Of a stretch of DNA of 9,572 nt, positions 5,479-9,572 are shown piece after piece. Position 1 is the first letter of the stretch. Each line of letters starts with the position of its first letter. Under the pieces are notes generated by a model. That model was not told the origin of the DNA, made no database searches, and saw only the letters and a list, made by a program, of their open reading frames with translations. Position numbers and translations under genes: made by a program. Origin of the DNA: an uncultured Campylobacter sp. (GTDB lineage: Bacteria > Campylobacterota > Campylobacteria > Campylobacterales > Campylobacteraceae); NCBI RefSeq assembly GCF_937997405.1, contig NZ_CALKTL010000166.1, positions 1 to 9,572 of the forward strand, read 5' to 3'.

Positions 5479-6754
5479 AAAGCGCCATTCTGGCGGTCTT
5501 TTCGATACGCACTCTGCGCGTTTTGCCTAGCAGCTCTTCGCCGCCTTGCGCGCAGATTAAAAAATTTGAAAAGCTTCTACCGCACACAGTGCCGCCCTCG
5601 CGCAGCTCCTCGAAATATACATCGAAAATTTTATCTTTTTGCGCCCCTGCGATCTCGTCTAAAATTTTAACGTGGGCGCTTTGCAACCTGCTTAATCTTT
5701 CGCTTGAAATTTCATCATCAAGCGGCTTTAAGCTTGCCGCTGGCGTAAGCGGTCGCGGGCTAAATTTAAAGGAAAAAACCTGCTCGAATTTTACCGCCTC
5801 TAATACCTCCATCGTCTCAGCAAAATCATCCTCACTCTCGCTCGGATAGCCCACGATGATGTCGGTGCTAATCGCCACGCCCGGGCAGCTTTGGCGTAGC
5901 TTAAGCGCGCGGTCTAGATACCACTGCTTGGTATATCCGCGCTTCATATCGCGCAAAACCTTACTCGAGCCGCTTTGCAGCGGCATGTGCATCGATTTGC
6001 AAATTTTAGGATTATTGCAAAAAACGTCCAAAAATTTATCGTCCATATGCAGCGGATGCGGGCTGGTAAAGCGGATGCGCTCGATGCCCTCTATCTCGCC
6101 AAGCCGCACGAGCAGATCGCTGAAGTCGATTTTTTCGTGCGCGTTAGAAAAGCGCTTACCATAATTATTGACGTTTTGACCGAGCAAAAATATCTCTTTG
6201 GCGCCGCGAGCTGCGGATCTTTCGGCTTCGCGCAAGATGATTTGAGCGGGGATCGAAATTTCATCGCCTCTAGTCTGCGGCACGATGCAGTAGGAGCACT
6301 TTTTATCGCAGCCGATCATTATGTTTATGAAGGATTTATATGGCGAGCTCGCGAAATCGCCGAATGCAAACTCGCTCTCGTCGTAGTTTATGTCCGTGCT
6401 GATAAATTTAGGCGTACGTACGGCTTGCGAAATTTTGGATACGTTTCTGGCGCCGAGTACGAAATCCACGAATGGTGCGCGCTTAAAAATTTCTCCGCCC
6501 AGATGGCTTGCGGTGCAGCCGCAAACGCCGATTTTAGAGCCCTTTTTTCGCGCTTTATCAAAAGCTCCGATTTCGCTAAAAAGCTTATGCACGGGCTTTT
6601 CGCGCACTGAGCAGGTATTTATTAAGATCAGATCTGCAATATTTACGTCGTCGGTAATCTCGTAATCTTGCTCTTTTAGCTGCGCGATAATATGCTCGCT
6701 ATCGCGCACGTTCATCGCGCAACCTAGGGTCTGGATGAAGAGGAGTTTACTCAA
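5459..6754 (-). CDS. miaB: tRNA-2-methylthio-N6-dimethylallyladenosine synthase MiaB
   Basis: MiaB adds a methylthio group to i6A37 of tRNAs reading UNN codons, using SAM and two iron-sulfur clusters. The 431-residue product shows the methylthiotransferase domain with C12 (TLGCAMN), C48 (INTCSVREKPVHK) and C80 (GVCGC), the radical-SAM motif C149-x3-C153-x2-C156 (IGCDKKCSYC), the MiaB signature IVPQTRGDE, STDIIVGYPSE, FSPRPLTPAA, and a C-terminal TRAM domain (about 372-431). The NTCSVRE and VPxTRG signatures distinguish it from RimO. The start is TTG at 6754, overlapping the TGA of the upstream gene (TTGA), with GAGGT about nine bases upstream; starting here places TLGCAMN at the usual distance from the N-terminus. 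It is the middle member of a tight minus-strand operon with the HP0268-like and DUF374 genes. Length is normal for the family. Confidence 0.95.
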   Translation of the reverse strand: MSKLLFIQTLGCAMNVRDSEHIIAQLKEQDYEITDDVNIADLILINTCSVREKPVHKLFSEIGAFDKARKKGSKIGVCGCTASHLGGEIFKRAPFVDFVLGARNVSKISQAVRTPKFISTDINYDESEFAFGDFASSPYKSFINIMIGCDKKCSYCIVPQTRGDEISIPAQIILREAERSAARGAKEIFLLGQNVNNYGKRFSNAHEKIDFSDLLVRLGEIEGIERIRFTSPHPLHMDDKFLDVFCNNPKICKSMHMPLQSGSSKVLRDMKRGYTKQWYLDRALKLRQSCPGVAISTDIIVGYPSESEDDFAETMEVLEAVKFEQVFSFKFSPRPLTPAASLKPLDDEISSERLSRLQSAHVKILDEIAGAQKDKIFDVYFEELREGGTVCGRSFSNFLICAQGGEELLGKTRRVRIEKTARMALYGQVIA

Positions 6755-6993
6755 AGGATATGCACCTCGTACATATACTCGTTTTCGTTCAGCCCGTATC
6801 GCACTATGCGCTGATACACGCTAAAACCCTTAGTATCGAAAAAATCCACCAAAGCGGCTAAATCTTTTTGAGAATTTTCTCTATCCAGATAAAATATTTT
6901 CTGTCCGCTCTTTTCTACTTGGGCTTGCAAATCCTCGATCTTAACGCTTTTTGGCTTAGAAGCAAGCTCCGTTCTGGCAAGTTTTAGCTGCAT
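6751..6993 (-). CDS. HP0268-type small protein (putative nuclease family)
   Basis: The 80-residue product aligns end to end without gaps with H. pylori HP0268 as I remember that sequence: shared landmarks include KSVxxEDL (15-22), IFY (33-35), KDxxxxVDFF (43-52) and a C-terminal YEVHIL that is YELHII in HP0268. HP0268 has been reported as a small nuclease that nicks DNA and cleaves RNA; whether this protein shares that activity is inference. Asp50 of the VDFF motif is kept. There is no signal peptide or membrane segment. The start ATG at 6993 has AAGGAT about six bases upstream. It is the first gene of the minus-strand operon, its TGA overlaps the miaB start by 4 nt, and it faces nusA across 158 bp. 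This order matches C. jejuni Cj0459c as recalled. Confidence 0.82.
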   Translation of the reverse strand: MQLKLARTELASKPKSVKIEDLQAQVEKSGQKIFYLDRENSQKDLAALVDFFDTKGFSVYQRIVRYGLNENEYMYEVHIL

Positions 6994-7044
6994 GATCTAT
7001 CCTTTCATTTATCTTTTTAAACCCGCGAGTTTAGCGAAATTTAG

Positions 7045-7050
7045 ATAATA
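7045..7050 (-). promoter_or_regulatory. Candidate -10 box for the HP0268-like/miaB/DUF374 operon
   Basis: The minus strand reads TATTAT here, about 50 bp upstream of the ATG at 6993, in an A+T-rich divergent region. It is a weaker match than the other boxes in the window, and other T/A-rich words nearby (for example around 7060) could serve instead. Confidence 0.3.
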
Positions 7051-7083
7051 ATTCGTTTAAATAAAAATAAAGTCAAAATTCCA

Positions 7084-7089
7084 TATAAT
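7084..7089 (+). promoter_or_regulatory. Sigma-70 -10 box (TATAAT) for nusA
   Basis: A perfect TATAAT lies 62 bp upstream of the nusA ATG in the divergent intergenic region, giving an expected leader of about 55 nt. No convincing -35 box is seen, as is normal in Campylobacter. The leader has several AAATTT words but no clear riboswitch-like fold. Confidence 0.65.
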
Positions 7090-7151
7090 ACCACACTTCA
7101 AAATTTAAAATCCAAATTTAGTAGCACGAAATCAAATCTTAAGGAAAATTT

Positions 7152-8276
7152 ATGGAAAAAATCACCGACATCATCGAGTCGATTGCAAATGAAAAGGGGC
7201 TTGAGCCCGCAGACGTCAAAGAGCGCGTCAAAACGGCGTTCATCCAGACCGCAAAAAGACTTTTCGGCGAGGAGTATCTCTACGACAGCGAAGTCGATCC
7301 GCAGACCAAACGCGTCAAGCTTTACCAAAAGGTCCACGTCGTCGCAGATGATGACGAGCGACTCGATGATCACAACTTCATCGCGCTGAGCGAAGCCAAA
7401 AAAATAGGCGAAAACGCGGAGATCGGTGATGAGCTAAGCTACGAAATAAATATTGAAAACCTCGGTCGTACGGCTTCCGGCGTGCTGGCTAGAGAGCTAA
7501 ATTTTCATATCCAAAGGCTGCTTGAGGAGAAAATTTTTGAAAACTATAAAAGCAAGGTAGGCACTCTCACCCACGGCACGGTCACTAAGATCGATCACGA
7601 CGGCACGACCTACGTAGAGATCGAGGATACGAAAGCCTTCATGCCGCAAAAAAACCGCATCAAGGGCGAAAATTTCAAAGTGGGCGACGTGCTGCAAGCC
7701 GTCATCAAAAACGTAGCCATCGACAAATCCCACGGTATCAGACTAGAACTTTCGCGCACCAGCCCGAAATTCCTAGAAGCCCTACTCGCCGCCGAAGTCC
7801 CCGAGATCAAAGACGGCAGCGTCATCATCCAAGCCTGCGCTAGGATTCCGGGTAGGCGCGCTAAGATCGCGCTTAGCGCCGTCTCGCCAAACGTCGATCC
7901 GGTAGGCGCTACCGTCGGCAAAGGAGGCGCTCGCATCGACGCGGTAAGTAGATTTTTAAGCAAAAATTTGCAAGACGGAAGCGGCGAGAGCATCGACGCG
8001 TTTGAATACTCCGCAAGCCCCGAAATTTTGATCACTCGCGCGATGGCGCCTGCGATCGTAAACTCGGTCAAAATAACGCAGGACGGCAAGGCGATCGTCT
8101 ACGTAAACCCCGATCAAAAAAGCAAAGCGATCGGCAAAAACGGCCTAAATATCCGCCTCGCCTCGATGCTGTGCGGCTGCGAGATCGAGCTTATCGAAAC
8201 CGGCTTGGCGAGCGAGAAAAAGGTATCCAAGGAAGAAGGTCTTAAAAATCTCGAAGCGCTTTTCGGCGAGCTGTAG
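7152..8276 (+). CDS. nusA: Transcription termination/antitermination factor NusA
   Basis: NusA binds RNA polymerase and nascent RNA, promotes pausing and hairpin-dependent termination, and takes part in rRNA antitermination. The 374-residue product has the N-terminal polymerase-binding domain (about 1-130, starting MEKITDIIESIANEKGLEP), an S1 domain (about 135-200, THGTVTKID...GIRLELSRTSP), KH1 (about 205-290, with DPVGATVGKGGARIDAV at 249-265) and KH2 (about 300-348, with KAIGKNGLNIRLAS at 325-338). It stops shortly after KH2 and lacks the acidic repeats of E. coli NusA, as is usual outside the gammaproteobacteria. AAGGA at 7141-7145, six bases before the ATG, supports the start. It is transcribed alone, divergently from the HP0268-like/miaB operon, and appears to be followed by its own terminator. 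Confidence 0.96.
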   Translation: MEKITDIIESIANEKGLEPADVKERVKTAFIQTAKRLFGEEYLYDSEVDPQTKRVKLYQKVHVVADDDERLDDHNFIALSEAKKIGENAEIGDELSYEINIENLGRTASGVLARELNFHIQRLLEEKIFENYKSKVGTLTHGTVTKIDHDGTTYVEIEDTKAFMPQKNRIKGENFKVGDVLQAVIKNVAIDKSHGIRLELSRTSPKFLEALLAAEVPEIKDGSVIIQACARIPGRRAKIALSAVSPNVDPVGATVGKGGARIDAVSRFLSKNLQDGSGESIDAFEYSASPEILITRAMAPAIVNSVKITQDGKAIVYVNPDQKSKAIGKNGLNIRLASMLCGCEIELIETGLASEKKVSKEEGLKNLEALFGEL

Positions 8277-8279
8277 AGA

Positions 8280-8299
8280 CGAAGCGCACTTCGCTTTTT
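8280..8299 (+). terminator. Short intrinsic terminator after nusA
   Basis: Four bases after the nusA stop is a 5-bp stem CGAAG/CTTCG with a CGCA tetraloop, followed by CTTTTT. The stem is short but GC-containing and directly followed by the T-run, as expected of a Rho-independent terminator. Confidence 0.5.
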
Positions 8300-8324
8300 A
8301 AAATTTTGCAAGTTACACGCCCTA

Positions 8325-8376
8325 TAAAATTCCACGCCTACTAAATTTTGCAAATTTAGCAATTAGTGGAATTTTA
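8325..8376. repeat. Nested inverted repeat (11-bp outer arms, 8-bp inner arms)
   Basis: The outer arms TAAAATTCCAC (8325-8335) and GTGGAATTTTA (8366-8376) are perfect reverse complements. Inside them CTAAATTT (8341-8348) and AAATTTAG (8352-8359) pair around a TGC loop. The result is a 52-nt hairpin with 19 base pairs and an internal loop of 5 and 6 nt. It lies between the converging nusA and YiiX-like genes. There is no T-run directly after either side, so it is not a textbook terminator. Confidence 0.65.
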
Positions 8377-8436
8377 CGCCGTTTCGGAATTTTAAAATTT
8401 AGCGTAAAGGCGAAATTTGACCGAAATTTTACGGCG
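8377..8436. repeat. Second inverted repeat, directly abutting the first
   Basis: CGCCG (8377-8381) pairs with CGGCG (8432-8436), and TTTCGG (8382-8387) pairs with CCGAAA (8421-8426), with a 5-nt bulge (8427-8431) on the right arm. The loop contains the palindrome AATTTTAAAATT (8388-8399). It starts at the base after the preceding inverted repeat ends. Confidence 0.5.
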
Positions 8437-8437
8437 C

Positions 8438-8458
8438 AGAATTCTAAGCTTAAATTCT
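8438..8458. repeat. Near-perfect 21-bp palindrome
   Basis: AGAATT (8438-8443) and AATTCT (8453-8458) flank the palindrome TAAGCTTA (8445-8452), with a single unpaired C at 8444. It follows the previous inverted repeat by one base, so 8325-8458 is almost wholly made of inverted repeats. From 8459 to 8535 I see only two further RAATTY words and no gene or clear structure. Confidence 0.5.
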
Positions 8459-8535
8459 ATTCATTCGCGGATTTGAATTGATGCGATATTTAAATTTACA
8501 CAGCGCGCAAAATTCCGGTCCAAGATAAGCTGCGC

Positions 8536-9147
8536 CTACCGCTCGTATAAAATTTCGATGCCGCCGTAGTGCCAAAATGCCTTCGGCGCGAGGTATTCGC
8601 CGCCCAGGGCGGCTAAGCTTAGCTTAAAATACTGCGGCGAAAATTCCGTGATTTTAGAGATTTCTTGCTCAAGTAGCGTCGTGCAGTAGAGGTTCGCTTC
8701 GCCACGAGGTCTTAGCGTAAAACCCTCGCCGACGCGCTTAAGTAAAGAGGTAGCTAGGCGCGCCTTTTGCTCCTCACTTAAAAAATTTATCCGCGCCGCG
8801 CCAAAGTCTCGCGCATGCGCCAAAAACTCCTGCATCGAAACGGCCGCGACGCCGTCTCGCTCGCCCTCGCCCGTTACGGCGTGCACTATCACGAGCGGGC
8901 GTTCGCGCACGATTATGCCTACGTGCGAGTATTTAAAATTCGTTGCGGTTGCGATTATGCGGCTGTCGGTAACGTCGCCCATGCGAAAGACGAGATCGCC
9001 CGTGCGTAGATTTGATAAAATTTCATCCGGCACCCGCAGCGGCTCTTTTGCCGTAGGCGCGCGTGTTAGCGTCCAAAGCTCGCCGAATGCGCCTAGAGCG
9101 AAGATCAGACAAACTAGAAGTTTTTTGGCTAAAGCGCAACCTTCCAT
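8536..9147 (-). CDS. YiiX/YebB-type NlpC/P60-like cysteine hydrolase, exported or membrane-anchored
   Basis: The 203-residue product begins with a short polar stretch and a hydrophobic segment (about residues 9-22, KLLVCLIFALGAFG), so it is probably exported or anchored in the inner membrane facing the periplasm. The body fits the circularly permuted papain-like YiiX/DUF830 group, in which the histidine precedes the cysteine: LRTGDLVFRMGD (47-58), FKYSHVGIIV (71-80, H75 the likely catalytic His), VHAV (88-91) and LYCTTLLEQEI (153-163, C155 the likely nucleophile). Family members act on amide or ester bonds in peptidoglycan-related or lipid substrates; the substrate here is unknown. A Thr stands where relatives often have Glu after Cys-Thr. 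The ATG at 9147 overlaps the end of the lipoprotein gene by 19 nt and has no clear Shine-Dalgarno, pointing to coupled translation. The gene converges on nusA. Confidence 0.75.
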   Translation of the reverse strand: MEGCALAKKLLVCLIFALGAFGELWTLTRAPTAKEPLRVPDEILSNLRTGDLVFRMGDVTDSRIIATATNFKYSHVGIIVRERPLVIVHAVTGEGERDGVAAVSMQEFLAHARDFGAARINFLSEEQKARLATSLLKRVGEGFTLRPRGEANLYCTTLLEQEISKITEFSPQYFKLSLAALGGEYLAPKAFWHYGGIEILYER

Positions 9148-9512
9148 TTGCCGTCTTTTTTGACGAGTTTAACGCTCTCGGTACGGTTCGTGCCGTTTTT
9201 AAAAGACACGACGACTTTCACGAGCGCCGATTTCTCGTCGTTATTTTGCAGCTCGCCCGAGACGCCATTTAGCCCGTCGCGCTTAGAGGCCTCCTCCTTG
9301 CCGGCACCCGCCATCTGCATCAGTTTGCCGTTTATCATCTGCATAGAGCCGTCGTCTGATCTGTCCTTATCGGGTATGTCTATAGCATCCACCAAAGTCT
9401 TAGAATCGCCCTCGTATAGGGCTCTGATGAAGTCCTCGGCTACGCCTTTCGGGTCGCTGCCGCAGCCCGTTAAAACGAATATAGCAATGAGCGCGAGTAG
9501 GAATTTTTTCAT
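9129..9512 (-). CDS. Small lipoprotein with DUF4878-like fold
   Basis: The 127-residue precursor has a clear lipoprotein signal peptide, MKKFLLALIAIFVLTGC, with lipobox LTGC and lipidated Cys17, so the ~111-residue mature protein sits in the inner or outer membrane. The mature part resembles the DUF4878/NTF2-like cone fold: an N-terminal helix (DPKGVAEDFIRALYEGDSKTL, 20-40), a polar Asp/Gly/Met-rich middle, and C-terminal strands (SALVKVVVSFKNG, RTESVKLVKKDGKWKVAL). Such domains are often small-ligand-binding or structural accessory proteins; no enzymatic residues are evident. AGGAG (complement of 9518-9522) five bases before the ATG fixes the start. It is the first gene of a two-gene minus-strand unit with the overlapping YiiX-like gene, which suggests a shared envelope role. 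Confidence 0.8.
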   Translation of the reverse strand: MKKFLLALIAIFVLTGCGSDPKGVAEDFIRALYEGDSKTLVDAIDIPDKDRSDDGSMQMINGKLMQMAGAGKEEASKRDGLNGVSGELQNNDEKSALVKVVVSFKNGTNRTESVKLVKKDGKWKVAL

Positions 9513-9539
9513 AAGCTCTCCTCGTAGAAATTTTGAGAT

Positions 9540-9547
9540 TTTATATA
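9540..9547 (-). promoter_or_regulatory. Candidate -10 region for the lipoprotein/YiiX-like pair
   Basis: The minus strand reads TTTGTATATAAAATC about 28-35 bp upstream of the lipoprotein ATG, offering TATATA or TATAAA as the -10 box with T-rich sequence upstream. The window ends 25 bp further on, so the upstream context is incomplete. Confidence 0.45.
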
Positions 9548-9572
9548 CAAACGATAAATATTTTTTAAATTC

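Noticed and set aside
5246..5530. Open frame of 94 codons on the + strand across the DUF374/miaB junction
   Set aside because: It is antisense to two well-supported overlapping genes and lacks any family signal.
5975..6610. Long open frame (211 codons) on the + strand opposite miaB
   Set aside because: It is antisense to an unmistakable miaB, has no ribosome binding site or family resemblance, and reflects the codon bias of the true gene.
7090..7151. Riboswitch or attenuator in the nusA leader
   Set aside because: The ~55-nt leader is too short and AT-rich, and I could not draw a stable conserved fold.
7610..8089. Open frame of 159 codons on the - strand opposite nusA
   Set aside because: It lies wholly within the S1/KH-coding part of nusA and has no recognisable protein features or upstream signals.
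8325..8458. Reading the inverted-repeat tract as a CRISPR array or insertion sequence
   Set aside because: There are no regularly spaced direct repeats, no transposase and no target-site duplication that I can see; the symmetry is that of hairpins.

Overview
The window looks like a Campylobacter chromosome, probably one of the higher-GC oral or gut species such as the C. gracilis / C. rectus / C. showae group. The reasons are: protein sequences typical of Campylobacterota (RimO, TilS, MiaB, an HP0268-type protein), promoters with a clear TATAAT -10 box and no obvious -35 box, and a GC content that looks like the mid-40s percent. The order nusA / HP0268-like / miaB / DUF374 acyltransferase / hypothetical also matches what I recall of the C. 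jejuni Cj0460-Cj0456c neighbourhood. The species is not settled. Most of the window is ordinary core genome; I found no defence system, mobile element, CRISPR array or structural RNA gene.

Left block (+ strand, 1-3793, possibly to 3915): the 3' two thirds of panC, then rimO, tilS and a calcineurin-like metallophosphoesterase. They are packed head to tail with 1 nt, 5 nt and -4 nt spacing and read as one operon. The first ~56 bases do not look like panC and are probably a chimeric end. RimO carries a ~70-residue insertion inside its radical-SAM domain. A 41-codon ORF may be coupled to the end of the phosphoesterase gene.

Middle block (- strand, 6993 down to 4023): an HP0268-type 80-residue protein, miaB (TTG start), a DUF374 lysophospholipid acyltransferase-like protein and an unrecognised 251-residue protein. 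The first three overlap (4 and 20 nt). The last is preceded by its own TATAAT box and strong ribosome binding site. nusA is transcribed divergently on the + strand from a 158-bp intergenic region with its own TATAAT box.

Right block: nusA ends in a small hairpin/T-run terminator. A 259-bp convergent intergenic region follows, very rich in RAATTY hexamers and containing several nested or adjacent inverted repeats. Beyond it, on the - strand (9512 down to 8536), lie a DUF4878-type lipoprotein gene and an overlapping YiiX/NlpC-P60-like cysteine hydrolase gene; both products are probably exported or envelope-associated.

Functionally the window is dominated by modification of the translation apparatus (RimO on ribosomal protein S12, TilS and MiaB on tRNA) and transcription elongation (NusA), with coenzyme A precursor synthesis (PanC), lipid acylation and a small envelope pair. 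The items most worth a second look are the RimO insertion, the density of RAATTY/AAATTT sites between genes, the hairpin cluster after nusA, and the foreign-looking left end.
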